DNA of 48,616 bases from a virus: the IMG/VR virus record IMGVR_UViG_3300015206_000002, positions 1 to 48,616 of that record. One strand, given 5' to 3'. The notes beneath the pieces were generated by a model that made no database searches, was not told the origin of the DNA, and worked only from the letters and a program-made list of their open reading frames with translations. Made by a program: the position numbers and the translations under genes. Numbering within the stretch: position 1 is the stretch's first letter; every line of letters starts with the position of its first letter. Below are positions 1 to 7,083 of this stretch, piece by piece.

Positions 1-210
1 GAGCAGTCGCGCAAAGACTACGCCGCCGGCCGGATCGGCAAAGACAAACACACGCGGAGCGGGAAGGACCTTCCCTCCGGACGGCCGAAGCGGATCTTCC
101 GCCGCGATGAAGCGCTCGAGCTGAGAAAATCCGGCGCCAGTTTCCGGGCGATTGCGAAAGCGCTGAAAGTTCCGGTTTCGACGGTGGTCGACGCGCTGAA
201 GATCCGGTAA
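1..210 (+). CDS. Serine recombinase/resolvase, C-terminal fragment
   Basis: The reading frame is open from the first base and stops with TAA at 208-210, giving 69 residues, so the gene begins outside the window. The visible part has the basic GRPKR linker followed by a helix-turn-helix (about residues 29-67, LRKSGASFRAIAKALKV then STVVDALK). This is the classic C-terminal DNA-binding domain of resolvase/invertase serine recombinases. The catalytic domain with the active serine is not in the window. It could act as an integrase, resolvase or invertase; the fragment cannot tell which. Confidence 0.8.
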   Translation, partial: EQSRKDYAAGRIGKDKHTRSGKDLPSGRPKRIFRRDEALELRKSGASFRAIAKALKVPVSTVVDALKIR

Positions 211-481
211 AACCCGGCAGGTGTACGGAAAGCCTGTTTTCTGCCCCCCTCTTCCGCGTTGCAATCACGCATTCAGCATCGCCGGATTTTGATGTCCGAT
301 AATGTAGAACTATCCGTACGAAATACCACGTGTTTCGCCTTGTTTTCATCAGCTTACGTGGTCCGGCAAGCGCCCGCCCGCCGCGCGGATTCGCCGCCCC
401 CTCGGGGTACAAAACCCAACAGGGTCACGCGCGCGGAAAAACTTCGCCGGTTTCGTCGCCTCTTCCGCGCGATAATCCTCT
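211..481. other. Gene-poor stretch between the recombinase end and the TerS-like gene
   Basis: No convincing gene. Overlapping frames here are Arg/Pro-rich shadows. A GATAAT hexamer lies 5 nt before the TTG start at 482 and could be a -10 box, but no matching -35 is seen. No clear terminator was found after the recombinase stop. Confidence 0.4.
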
Positions 482-1000
482 TTGCCACGTCGTCCGCATC
501 TCGACACGAAGACCGGTTTTCTCAAGGCGTTCACCACCACGGGGCAGGTTGAAGCCGCTGCTAAAGCTGTGGGCATCGACAGGTGCAACCATTACGACTG
601 GCTCAAAGACGATCCTTTGTATCCCGCGCGCTTCGAAGCGGCCAAGGCCAGGGCCAACGTGAAAACGTCTTCGCTCGCGCTTGTCAAGGCGCGCAGGCAC
701 AGAGCGCTGCGCGACATCGCGGACGGCGCATCCCTCCGACTGCTCGAACAAATTGCAAGGCTCATTCAAGGCGAGGCTTTGCCTCCGGCCGCGGGGACGT
801 TCGCCCCGGCGAAACATTCGCACAGGGGAGCGCCTAAACATCCGGAGCCGCTACCCGATCCGGATGCGGAACTCCACGATCAGATTGCCAGAGAAGGCGT
901 CTTCGGGAAAAGGTACAGAGACTTTGGATCGGCGCCAGCCGAGGTCCAGAAAGTTATCCGCGCGGTCGCCCAACACATGACGGGTGTTCGGAAGCGCTGA
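482..1000 (+). CDS. Terminase-small-subunit-like HTH protein (TerS paralogue)
   Basis: A protein of 172 residues from a TTG start. Residues about 9-60 (FLKAFTTTGQVEAAAKAVGI, then HYDWLKDDPLYPARFEAAKA) align closely with the N-terminal DNA-binding region of the terminase small subunit at 21694-22344 (FLKCVAITGQ, HYDWMRLDPAYPDRFAQAKA). The C-terminal half is unrelated to that protein and ends in a basic tail. Its position next to a recombinase, far from terL, argues against a packaging role; a DNA-binding regulator derived from TerS is possible. The start is uncertain because no Shine-Dalgarno (SD) sequence precedes it. Confidence 0.6.
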   Translation: MPRRPHLDTKTGFLKAFTTTGQVEAAAKAVGIDRCNHYDWLKDDPLYPARFEAAKARANVKTSSLALVKARRHRALRDIADGASLRLLEQIARLIQGEALPPAAGTFAPAKHSHRGAPKHPEPLPDPDAELHDQIAREGVFGKRYRDFGSAPAEVQKVIRAVAQHMTGVRKR

Positions 1001-1117
1001 GCCAACCCCACGCCCTCACGCGCGCGAAAAATCTTCAGCGTTGGCCCGCGGTTTTTCGGCGAGCTTAGTCCGCAAGCTCGTTGGCAAACGCCTAACGTGC
1101 CAGCTTGCGATCCGCGC

Positions 1118-1387
1118 CTAACCCCGGCTGCTTTCGTCGTCCGCCTCGCGACCTGCCCCATATGCCGCCATCGCCAGACCGCCGGTGCCTTCGAGCGCGG
1201 CGATCTGGCGGTCCACCCAGATCGAGGCGTTATGCCAGAGCCTGAGTTTGCGCTCTCGCGAAAGCGCGACGGGCGCGGGTCTCGATGCGGCGTCCTGCAT
1301 TGCGGTCAGGCACGCGATTTCTTCTTCGCCGAGGTCCGGAAGGAAGCGGATCGGCGTGACGAGGTAGGTGTTCTTGTTAGCTGACAT
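1118..1387 (-). CDS. Hypothetical protein (89 aa), leftward
   Basis: An ATG frame of 89 residues, divergent from the gene at 1466. The N-terminal half looks like real protein (YLVTPIRFLPDLGEEEIACL, then AMQDAASRP) with a helical middle (KLRLWHNASIWVDRQIAALE). No family is recognised. The GGAG before the ATG sits only 1 nt away, so translation may start further in or be leaderless. It is isolated on the minus strand at the edge of the early operon. Confidence 0.5.
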   Translation of the reverse strand: MSANKNTYLVTPIRFLPDLGEEEIACLTAMQDAASRPAPVALSRERKLRLWHNASIWVDRQIAALEGTGGLAMAAYGAGREADDESSRG

Positions 1388-1465
1388 TCTCCAAGCCTAG
1401 TACTGTTTGTGCGATAGTTTGCGGGTTTTCGCGCGCGGGCGCGCGAGTTGGGTTAGACTCGCGAC

Positions 1466-2017
1466 ATGGAGGAACCGACCGGCCTGCACGACCTCATCAA
1501 GCTGACGGCCGAGGCGCTGCACGAGCGCGCCGCGTACATCAGCGAGTACGCCGAGACGATCGGCGTTCGGTACGAGGCTGAGCCCGGCCGCTGGCAGAAC
1601 ATGAACCTGGCGGGTACTGCTGCAGAAGAATCCGCCCAAGGGACTCCGCGAGGCGTTCCGGCTGCTGCTCCGCGCCGAAGTGCCGCACCGCAAGCTGCGC
1701 GTGGAGGAGACCTCGCCGTGAGCTGCCCGTTTTACGGCGCTTCGCTCGTGCTGGAGGATCGGGGTCTCGGCCGCGTTGGTCCGGCGCACCTTTTATCGTT
1801 CGGAGAAAGCAATCGCTGCGCGCTGATCACGTCCGCACATTCCCCGTGCTGGATGGAGGTCGGCGAGCAGCGCTCGCCCGACTGGGCAGAATGCCTGCGC
1901 AATCCCGAAGTCGCGGCATCGGTCGCAGCGCTGGGTGGCAAGGCCAATATCATCCGTCAGGCGCTCCACAACCACTTCCTTACCGAGAACATGCACATGC
2001 GGAGTACTCTCACGTGA
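1466..2017 (+). CDS. Two-part early ORF, probably two genes joined by a frame shift
   Basis: One frame is open for 183 residues, but its three thirds differ. Residues 1-50 (helical, MEEPTGLHDLIKLTAEALHE...) and about 85-183 look like real protein, while the middle is low-complexity Ala/Arg/Gly/Pro. In the +1 frame, bases 1605-1721 read as a convincing protein end (WRVLLQKNPPKGLREAFRLL...) and stop at 1721, four bases into a GTG start at 1718. I infer that gene 1 is 1466-1721 with a +1 shift near 1602-1617 (sequence error, mutation or programmed), and gene 2 is 1718-2017. No SD precedes 1466; TAGACT lies 6 nt before the ATG. Confidence 0.55.
   Translation: MEEPTGLHDLIKLTAEALHERAAYISEYAETIGVRYEAEPGRWQNMNLAGTAAEESAQGTPRGVPAAAPRRSAAPQAARGGDLAVSCPFYGASLVLEDRGLGRVGPAHLLSFGESNRCALITSAHSPCWMEVGEQRSPDWAECLRNPEVAASVAALGGKANIIRQALHNHFLTENMHMRSTLT
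1718..2017 (+). CDS. Hypothetical protein, likely separate gene with GTG start
   Basis: This reads the same frame as the C-terminal part of the 1466-2017 ORF, starting at GTG 1718 behind a strong GGAGGAG about 8 nt upstream. It gives 99 residues with Cys at several positions (SCPFYGASL, NRCALITSAHSPCW). The next gene overlaps its stop (GTGA at 2014-2017), which fits the operon's habit of translational coupling. Function unknown. Confidence 0.5.
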   Translation: MSCPFYGASLVLEDRGLGRVGPAHLLSFGESNRCALITSAHSPCWMEVGEQRSPDWAECLRNPEVAASVAALGGKANIIRQALHNHFLTENMHMRSTLT

Positions 2018-2247
2018 GCGCGCCGTGTATTGAGCTCTGCCACTGCGGGAAGCCGCTTCATTATTCCGTCCGGAATACGCAGCTTTACATGGAGCGGATG
2101 GTCAAGCGTTTAGGCGCGCTAACGAAGGTGACCGCTCACAACCGCACGTGGCTCGTTCCGCGCCACTACATCGCGCTGCACGGTCTGAAGTCCGACGAAC
2201 TCGACAAGCTGGGCTTCGAGGAGGTCGCCGATGCCGATACGCCCTGA
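2014..2247 (+). CDS. Small hypothetical protein (77 aa) with HCGKP motif
   Basis: GTG start overlapping the previous stop by 4 bases. The N-terminus carries a short Cys pattern (CIELCHCGKPLHY), then a basic stretch with a winged look (YMERMVKRLGALTKVTAHN) and an acidic end. No family is recognised. It overlaps the next gene by 17 nt, so it is part of the rightward early operon. Confidence 0.6.
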   Translation: MSAPCIELCHCGKPLHYSVRNTQLYMERMVKRLGALTKVTAHNRTWLVPRHYIALHGLKSDELDKLGFEEVADADTP

Positions 2248-2593
2248 ATACCGCGCGTTCTACGGGCGCGAATGGCGCGAGTACCGCACCGCGCTGAGGA
2301 TTCGACGCGGTTCGCATTGCACGCACTGCCTCCGCGAGGTCGATAAGTACCTCAATCTCGCACATACGACCCACGATCCCGCTGCGTCGTCCGTGATGTT
2401 CCTTTGCGCGTCTTGTCATACGCGTTTTGATTCGCGCCATAGGTTGGCCGTATGGCGGCGCAACCGCGCGCGCCGCCACGGGCAGCTGTGGCTGCTGCCG
2501 GAGATCGAATATGCGGCCAGCCCCGCGTGGGCGATTCCGCGCGAGGTCTTCGCTGAGATCGACGCGGGGAGACAGGGGGCGCTGTTTCAGTGA
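2231..2593 (+). CDS. HNH-like zinc-finger endonuclease, small
   Basis: Protein of 120 residues. The core shows C30-x2-C33, then LNLAHTTHDP with H45 and H48, then CASCH with C59, C62 and H63. This matches the zinc-binding plus His/Asn-His layout of small HNH nucleases. Known HNH proteins of this size nick or cut DNA and in phages often assist packaging or act as homing or defence enzymes; which applies here is unknown. It sits among other small Cys-rich early genes, not beside terminase. Confidence 0.65.
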   Translation: MPIRPEYRAFYGREWREYRTALRIRRGSHCTHCLREVDKYLNLAHTTHDPAASSVMFLCASCHTRFDSRHRLAVWRRNRARRHGQLWLLPEIEYAASPAWAIPREVFAEIDAGRQGALFQ

Positions 2594-2907
2594 GCCAGCC
2601 GTTCCTGATGGCGGGGCGCAGCCTCAAGAACTATCGCGAGCTGAACCACGAAATCGAGCCCGGATTCGTCGTCGATTTATGCGTCGCGTGCCAGCAGGGC
2701 ATCGTGTTGTCGCCCGAGGGAAAAGCGCAGCTGGACGCGGCGAAGAAAGACAACCAATACGGCCCCGTCGGCGCGATTTGCACGATGTGCGCGATGCTCC
2801 TTACCCCGCCCGGATCGGAGATCCGCCAGAGCGCCCACGCGCGAGAGCAGGAACGAAACAGCCCCTTCGTCGCGTCCGTGGCCGAGTTTCTCCGGAGGAA
2901 GGCGTGA
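2590..2907 (+). CDS. Cys-pair (zinc-ribbon-like) hypothetical protein
   Basis: GTG start overlapping the previous TGA by 4 bases; 105 residues. Two CxxC pairs (CVAC near residue 31 and CTMC near residue 64) suggest one zinc ribbon. The C-terminus is helical and basic (VASVAEFLRRKA). Function unknown; co-transcribed with its neighbours. Confidence 0.6.
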   Translation: MSQPFLMAGRSLKNYRELNHEIEPGFVVDLCVACQQGIVLSPEGKAQLDAAKKDNQYGPVGAICTMCAMLLTPPGSEIRQSAHAREQERNSPFVASVAEFLRRKA

Positions 2908-3035
2908 ACACACCGCTGCCCGACGGGCGCACCGGAGCAAAGCGGATGGCCGATCTTCTCGCTGCGGGCGGCCGGGTTGTAGTCGGCACCGATGAGTCAC
3001 TCCCGGACGGGATCCGCATCAGGCAGGTGGGCTGA
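2904..3035 (+). CDS. Very small early protein (43 aa)
   Basis: GTG start at 2904 overlaps the previous stop (GTGA) and follows a good SD (GGAGGAA). The product has a short helix (GAKRMADLLAAGG) and a VVVGTDESLPDG segment. Its stop overlaps the ATG of the next gene by one base (TGATG). The coupling and SD support a real gene; no family is known to me. Confidence 0.5.
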   Translation: MNTPLPDGRTGAKRMADLLAAGGRVVVGTDESLPDGIRIRQVG

Positions 3036-3571
3036 TGGCGTGTAACTTTCTCACACTACCGAACGGCGGTACCGCGATCGTTTGCGGCCCTCGCCCGCGC
3101 AGGCGGAAGTGCGCGCAGTGCGGCTGTCCGGACGCGAAGGCGCTCTGCGACTGGCCAATGCTCAAGCCGGTGCGCTTCGAGCCTTTCGATGCGCTGGTCA
3201 TCGACCAGATTCTTGTCCAGGAAGGCGGCTGGAGATGCCACATAAACGACATCGCGCGCGCTAGCGATAGCGAAGCCATCCTTATACACGGGCTGGTGCT
3301 CGACTTGGGGAAATGGGTCAGGCCTCGGGTTTGTGTGCCCTTCGAAACCAGTTTTGCAATCGGACCCGGAAACTTTCGCAAATTCCGCGTGGAAGCGCCG
3401 GCGACCTGCGACAAGCCGTGCTGCTTCCGCTGCCGGATTCACGTCGGCGATGATCGCGATTACTGCTCGGACCATTGGGACCAGATGCGCGCGGGCAGCT
3501 TGGTTCTCCGAAACGAACTCCCGACAGCAAAGCGATCACGGGTAGAAGGGCAGCAGGAGCTTTTCCGATGA
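3035..3571 (+). CDS. Cys-rich hypothetical protein (178 aa)
   Basis: Begins at ATG 3035, overlapping the previous stop by one base. It contains CAQCGCPDAKALCDW near residues 26-40 and CDKPCCFRCRIHVGDDRDYC near 128-147, two probable zinc-binding knots around a central beta-rich part (FEPFDALVIDQILVQEGGW). No catalytic family is recognised. The next gene overlaps by ATGA. Confidence 0.6.
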   Translation: MACNFLTLPNGGTAIVCGPRPRRRKCAQCGCPDAKALCDWPMLKPVRFEPFDALVIDQILVQEGGWRCHINDIARASDSEAILIHGLVLDLGKWVRPRVCVPFETSFAIGPGNFRKFRVEAPATCDKPCCFRCRIHVGDDRDYCSDHWDQMRAGSLVLRNELPTAKRSRVEGQQELFR

Positions 3572-4020
3572 CTGACGAACCGGGCTGGGACGGGAACGCC
3601 GAGAAGCTGCGCTGTCTGATGGTGCTCGATGACGGCATCGCAGAACTGTTGAGTCACCGCGCGGGGCAGGCGTTCTTCAGAGCATTTATCGTGGAGGACC
3701 GCGTTTCCGGCGAAATGCGGATTAAATTCCGCTGGCGGTACAAAGACCCGGATGACAGAATCTGGTGCCAGGCAACGACAGACAAGCGCGGAGATGAAGC
3801 CGTGGAGTTCTTTCGCTCCGCGATCGAAAAGGTACTGCGCACAGCCGCCTCGATGCTAGGACTCTCAATCGGTGTAAACGGGATCAAGGCATTCTTTCCA
3901 CCGGATGACGGCGGCGATTGCGCATCGACTTTGATCTGGCTGGAAATGCGCGACCTGATCGAGATCAGATTCGAACATGCACGTGCCACGGCGGCGTCCG
4001 CGAAGACCCGCCCGGCGTGA
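3568..4020 (+). CDS. Hypothetical protein (150 aa)
   Basis: ATG 3568 overlaps the previous TGA. An alpha/beta protein: an acidic N-terminus, a beta meander (AFFRAFIVEDRVSGEMRIKF), a helix (RGDEAVEFFRSAIEKVLRTA) and an Ala-rich end. No known motif. Position in the early operon is the only clue. Confidence 0.6.
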   Translation: MTDEPGWDGNAEKLRCLMVLDDGIAELLSHRAGQAFFRAFIVEDRVSGEMRIKFRWRYKDPDDRIWCQATTDKRGDEAVEFFRSAIEKVLRTAASMLGLSIGVNGIKAFFPPDDGGDCASTLIWLEMRDLIEIRFEHARATAASAKTRPA

Positions 4021-4091
4021 CGCTGCGCGAGGCGGCGCGGCTCGCGTACGATACGTTTATGGTCCGGAGGGCGGATGCAGGTACAGACTGA
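4017..4091 (+). CDS. Putative micro-ORF (24 aa)
   Basis: A GTGA overlap with the preceding stop opens a 24-residue frame (TLREAARLAYDTFMVRRADA...) that overlaps the next start. The amphipathic helix and coupling are suggestive, but length makes it weak. Confidence 0.3.
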   Translation: MTLREAARLAYDTFMVRRADAGTD

Positions 4092-4296
4092 AGCCGAAGA
4101 ACGCGCGGCACTCTCCTATGAGTTGGGCTGGCTCACTAAGGCAGCGATGGATGTGACCGGCAAATACCCGCGCGTAATCGCCGAGCGGCTGGAAGGCGAT
4201 GGCTTCTCGCTGAACAACATGGAGGCCAGCGAGATCGCGGCCCTTTGCGCCGCGATCCGCGAGGAATTCCCGTCTCTCGATCTCGGGACGCCATGA
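4075..4296 (+). CDS. Small helical hypothetical protein (73 aa)
   Basis: ATG preceded by CCGGAGGG, a usable SD. Predicted mostly helical (EERAALSYELGWLTKAAMDV; EASEIAALCAAIREEFPSLD). No family recognised. ATGA overlap with the next gene. Confidence 0.6.
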   Translation: MQVQTEAEERAALSYELGWLTKAAMDVTGKYPRVIAERLEGDGFSLNNMEASEIAALCAAIREEFPSLDLGTP

Positions 4297-4577
4297 GCGA
4301 AACAGGACTCAACCCGGACGAAGTGGCGAAGAGGGTCGAAGCCTCGCGAGTCGCACGCGGAGCTATCGAAGCGAAGGTCGTCGCTGCAGCCCGCGCCATC
4401 GTGCCGGTGCTTCTGGACGCGGGCCGCGTCAACTCCGCAAAGGAACTTCAGGAGCTTTTCTTCCAGCTTGACGTCGAAGAGGAAAAGCTGAAAGACCTTA
4501 TCCAGGGTAATGCCAAAGCGGCGATCATGGCGTTAACAGCGCATCTGACAGCGCATCTGAAACGCGGAATGCCGTGA
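4293..4577 (+). CDS. Helical hypothetical protein (94 aa)
   Basis: Starts at ATG 4293 inside an ATGA overlap. Long amphipathic helices (PDEVAKRVEASRVARGAIEA; AKELQELFFQLDVEEEKLKD) suggest a coiled coil or a small protein-binding factor. The end has a repeated TAHLTAHLK. Function unknown. Confidence 0.6.
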   Translation: MSETGLNPDEVAKRVEASRVARGAIEAKVVAAARAIVPVLLDAGRVNSAKELQELFFQLDVEEEKLKDLIQGNAKAAIMALTAHLTAHLKRGMP

Positions 4578-4666
4578 CTCCGGCGCCGAAGCGGGAGCCA
4601 CCGCAGGGCTCCGCGGCGCCGCGCGAGTGGGTCGAACACAAATGTACTAAGTGCATTGACTACTGA
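4574..4666 (+). CDS. Putative micro-ORF with CxxC (30 aa)
   Basis: GTGA overlap start; the product is Pro-rich then HKCTKCIDY. A single CxxC at the end and coupling to the previous gene are the only support. Confidence 0.3.
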   Translation: MTPAPKREPPQGSAAPREWVEHKCTKCIDY

Positions 4667-4687
4667 AACGCGCAATCATAAACCCAT

Positions 4688-4978
4688 ATGGCAACAAAAA
4701 CGATGGGCACCAAAGGCACGAAAAAAGCAAAGACCGGCGGCGGCACGCCCGCGGTCACGAAAACCACGGGAGCGGCCGGCGGCATGAACGGCGCCGCGAA
4801 ACCGGGCGCACTGATCACGGCAGCGCTCAGCGGCTGCGCGGCGAACATCCGGAACAGCATCAGAGGATACCTGAAGCTCACCACAGAAGAGCGCGTCCTC
4901 TGGACTACGGCGCGGAACGCAGCGATCGGCGCCGAGAAACGCGAGATTGCAGCGGCGGCGAAAGCGGCGGCAGCGTAG
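4688..4978 (+). CDS. Lys/Ala/Gly-rich basic protein (96 aa)
   Basis: The N-terminal 40 residues are a low-complexity Lys/Thr/Gly tail (MATKTMGTKGTKKAKTGGG), followed by a helical domain (LITAALSGCAANIRNSIRGY, then TEERVLWTTARNAAIGAEKR) and an Ala-rich end. This resembles small nucleic-acid-binding proteins in general shape only. It is the last gene of the first rightward run; no SD is obvious. Confidence 0.5.
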   Translation: MATKTMGTKGTKKAKTGGGTPAVTKTTGAAGGMNGAAKPGALITAALSGCAANIRNSIRGYLKLTTEERVLWTTARNAAIGAEKREIAAAAKAAAA

Positions 4979-5010
4979 AAGGCTTCTTAGCGCACGTAGC
5001 CGCCACCCGT

Positions 5011-5045
5011 GCGAGCATTTGCAACTCTCGATTGCAAATGCTTGC
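5011..5045. promoter_or_regulatory. Inverted repeat, likely operator
   Basis: Arms GCGAGCATTTGCAA (5011-5024) and TTGCAAATGCTTGC (5032-5045) pair at 13 of 14 positions around a 7-nt centre. No T-run follows, so a terminator is less likely. It lies about 40 bp upstream of the promoter at 5084. The sequence after it (TTGCATGGGTCCGCA) resembles the minus strand near 15940-15965, where another promoter sits, hinting at a shared regulator. Confidence 0.55.
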
Positions 5046-5083
5046 ATGGGTCCGCACGGGGTTGAATTAAAGATTTTCGCGTC

Positions 5084-5113
5084 TTGACATAACTATTGCG
5101 ACTTCGCTATAGT
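5084..5113 (+). promoter_or_regulatory. Strong sigma-70 promoter, leaderless transcript predicted
   Basis: TTGACA at 5084-5089 and TATAGT at 5108-5113, spacer 18 nt. The ATG at 5120 is only 6 nt past the -10 box, so the mRNA should begin at or next to the start codon. No SD exists between them. Confidence 0.75.
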
Positions 5114-5119
5114 CATTTC

Positions 5120-6067
5120 ATGAGCGAAGAGACGACAGTCGAAATCGAACTCCTGCCGGGAAAGCGTGGAGACGCGCCCGTTATACGCGGGAACGTGTGT
5201 ACGACCGTCCTGCTGAACGATCTCTCTGACTGGGGATTCGCGGGCTTCAACTTCGCGCCGGAACTCCTGCGCCAGTTTCGCGGCGCCTTACGCGGACACA
5301 TCGCGCGCGGCGGACTCAGCGGAAACGGGATTTTCTGGACCCGCCGGGAACTCCACCGGGTGTTGCACGTCTTCAACCAGCTTCGCGATTATGCGGGCGA
5401 AGTCATTTATGTCGGAGCCACGGACGCCGAGGGCAGCGACATCGAAGCAACCACGCGCCACGAGCAGATGCACTCTGCGCAGCGCAGGCTTGGCGCGAAC
5501 GGGGTGGATAACGGCCACGCCGGTGATCCGGAAGCGTTCCTGTCTCATCCCCTTGCGGTCAAGACCGCGAAGGCGCTCACCGACGATCTGAACTACGAGG
5601 ACGACCCCGACACGCTGGTTTCGGAAATCGGGGCGCATCTGGTCGAGGGAGCTGACGGTGCTGTTCGGATGGGACTCACGGAAGAAGAGGGCAGGGAATT
5701 GGCACGGTTTTACTGGACCGCCGTACGCGACCACAATGGCAGCGCCGCCTACCGTCATCGTGCCCTGTTCCCGCTACTTGAACAATGGAGCCTTTCAAAT
5801 GAATCAGATTTCGGAACTAATGGAGAAACGCAACCTCGCGAGGGTAGAGGACTTGCTCAGAGAAAAGGCGCTGCTGGCAAGCCTGCGACTGCCGGAAGAT
5901 GTTCTCAAATTGCTCCACGATCCATTCCTGCGGCGGATGACCGCCAGAGGCCTGGACCGCTCGATGATGCTGTTGCGAAAACTGGACGAGAGCCCGGAAG
6001 CATTCGACGAAGCATGGAGGAACATCGGCAAGAACGACAAACCGCCTCCGCAGGAGTGATCGCGTAA
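5120..6067 (+). CDS. Putative zinc metallopeptidase (HExxH)
   Basis: Start ATG 5120 chosen because it lies 6 nt after the -10 box; upstream TTG codons lie inside the promoter. Residues 114-118 are HEQMH (HExxH zincin motif) followed by SAQRRLG; a Glu in SEIGAHLV (about residue 169) could be the third zinc ligand. Residues 1-222 look like real protein. The last ~90 residues (after SLSNESDFGT) are low-complexity and coincide out of frame with the much more protein-like gene at 5799-6059, so the natural C-terminus may have been altered by a frameshift. Early expression suggests modification of a host protein, which is inference. Confidence 0.6.
   Translation: MSEETTVEIELLPGKRGDAPVIRGNVCTTVLLNDLSDWGFAGFNFAPELLRQFRGALRGHIARGGLSGNGIFWTRRELHRVLHVFNQLRDYAGEVIYVGATDAEGSDIEATTRHEQMHSAQRRLGANGVDNGHAGDPEAFLSHPLAVKTAKALTDDLNYEDDPDTLVSEIGAHLVEGADGAVRMGLTEEEGRELARFYWTAVRDHNGSAAYRHRALFPLLEQWSLSNESDFGTNGETQPREGRGLAQRKGAAGKPATAGRCSQIAPRSIPAADDRQRPGPLDDAVAKTGREPGSIRRSMEEHRQERQTASAGVIA
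5799..6059 (+). CDS. Small helical protein overlapping the metallopeptidase end
   Basis: ATG 5799 opens 86 residues in a different frame from the 5120 gene. The sequence is well-behaved and helical (MNQISELMEKRNLARVEDLL..., DRSMMLLRKLDESPEAFDEA) and rich in Leu/Glu/Arg. GGAG lies 9 nt before the ATG (5788-5791), a usable SD. Function unknown. The 261-nt out-of-frame overlap is unusual for this genome, where neighbours overlap by 1-20 nt. Confidence 0.55.
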   Translation: MNQISELMEKRNLARVEDLLREKALLASLRLPEDVLKLLHDPFLRRMTARGLDRSMMLLRKLDESPEAFDEAWRNIGKNDKPPPQE

Positions 6068-6071
6068 ATCA

Positions 6072-6326
6072 ATGATCGATGCTTCGCTCCTCTACACGAC
6101 CTCGACCGCGGCTGAAAAGCTGGGCGTGACCCAGCAACGGATACGCGCGATGATCGCGGCGGGGCGGCTGAGCGCGACGCTGGTAGGATCGGTTTACCTC
6201 ATCACGCCGGAGCAGCTCGACGCGGTGCGCGACCGAAAGCCGGGACGACCGCGCGGTAAACTTCAACGGACGAAACCGGAGAAGCTGCCGCGCCCGCGGC
6301 ATAGCAGCACAGCCCAACACTCATAA
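6072..6326 (+). CDS. Excisionase/MerR-type HTH DNA-binding protein
   Basis: 84 residues. Residues about 9-50 (TTSTAAEKLGVTQQRIRAMI, then AAGRLSATLVGSVYLITPEQ) form the winged helix of excisionase-like HTH_17 proteins, followed by a basic tail (GRPRGKLQRTKPEK). Last gene of the 5120 operon. A role as excisionase or transcription regulator is likely; the partner integrase would be the recombinase at the left edge, if functional. Confidence 0.7.
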   Translation: MIDASLLYTTSTAAEKLGVTQQRIRAMIAAGRLSATLVGSVYLITPEQLDAVRDRKPGRPRGKLQRTKPEKLPRPRHSSTAQHS

Positions 6327-6543
6327 TTTAATGTGATCGTCGAACCGGGAAACCGAGAGACCGCCCGCCGCCGGTCTTCGCCGTTCGTTCGCTTTTCAGC
6401 GCAAGCCGATGAAAAGACGGGCGTGATAGTGCCGTTTCGATTGAGTAACAAAGGACACGCGGTTTGTTTCGTCTGCAGAAAATAATGATGTCTGAAAATA
6501 CCGAAAACCGGAATAAAGAACTATGATTTCGGATAATGGCTTG
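6327..6543. other. Convergent intergenic region
   Basis: No gene seen between the converging genes at 6326 and 6544. The sequence is locally A-rich toward 6480-6535, and a short GACCG/CGGTC stem is present near 6359-6376, but there is no convincing intrinsic terminator. Confidence 0.35.
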
Positions 6544-7083
6544 TCAGGCCCCCACGAAACGCGCGGTGAACTGGTCGTATAAAAACGCCATTACACGCTC
6601 GCGCCCCTCGTCTTCGAGAACGGCAAGTTCGCCGTCCAGCGTTGCCAGGATTCGCGCCGTGGCGTCTCCGGCGACCTCCACAAACCGGCGGGGCGGGGAA
6701 GCGATCAGCCGCCGCACGATGGGGGCGAGATCGTGAAGCCACTCAGCGCCCTCGCTGACGATGCGCGCGACCTCTTCCCAGTCCCCGCGCTTCGCATTCC
6801 AGCTCCAGAGCAGGTGCAGATACCGGTACTGTCTGCCGCCGTAACCGTCGGCCCTCCTGTGCAGCCGCCCCGCGCGGTCCTGGCCTGCGAATTCGATGAG
6901 CAGCGGGATTTCCGGATATTCCGGCGTGGGATGCAGCGCGGCCTCATCGATGTCCGCCCCGCAACGAAAGAGGGGCCCCTCGAAGTCCGCACGGCCGTTG
7001 ACCCGCGTGACGCGCAAAACGAGCTGGGCGTAGGTGCGCTCGCGGCGGCTCTCGGAGGTGCGCGGAATGCGGACTGGGGCCAT
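6544..7083 (-). CDS. Hypothetical protein (179 aa), leftward
   Basis: ATG at 7083 preferred over an upstream in-frame start because residues before it look random. The product is alpha/beta: TYAQLVLRVTRVNGRADFEG, then PLFRCGADIDEAALHPTP, a Trp/Tyr-rich segment (YRYLHLLWSWNAKRGDWEE) and a helical C-terminus (RILATLDGELAVLEDEGRER). No family recognised. It is alone on the minus strand and may be a separately regulated accessory gene. Confidence 0.6.
   Translation of the reverse strand: MAPVRIPRTSESRRERTYAQLVLRVTRVNGRADFEGPLFRCGADIDEAALHPTPEYPEIPLLIEFAGQDRAGRLHRRADGYGGRQYRYLHLLWSWNAKRGDWEEVARIVSEGAEWLHDLAPIVRRLIASPPRRFVEVAGDATARILATLDGELAVLEDEGRERVMAFLYDQFTARFVGA

Noticed and set aside
5658-5798. 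Extended start for the 5799 gene (133 aa form)
   Set aside because: The extension lies inside the good part of the metallopeptidase and is not protein-like; ATG 5799 is better.
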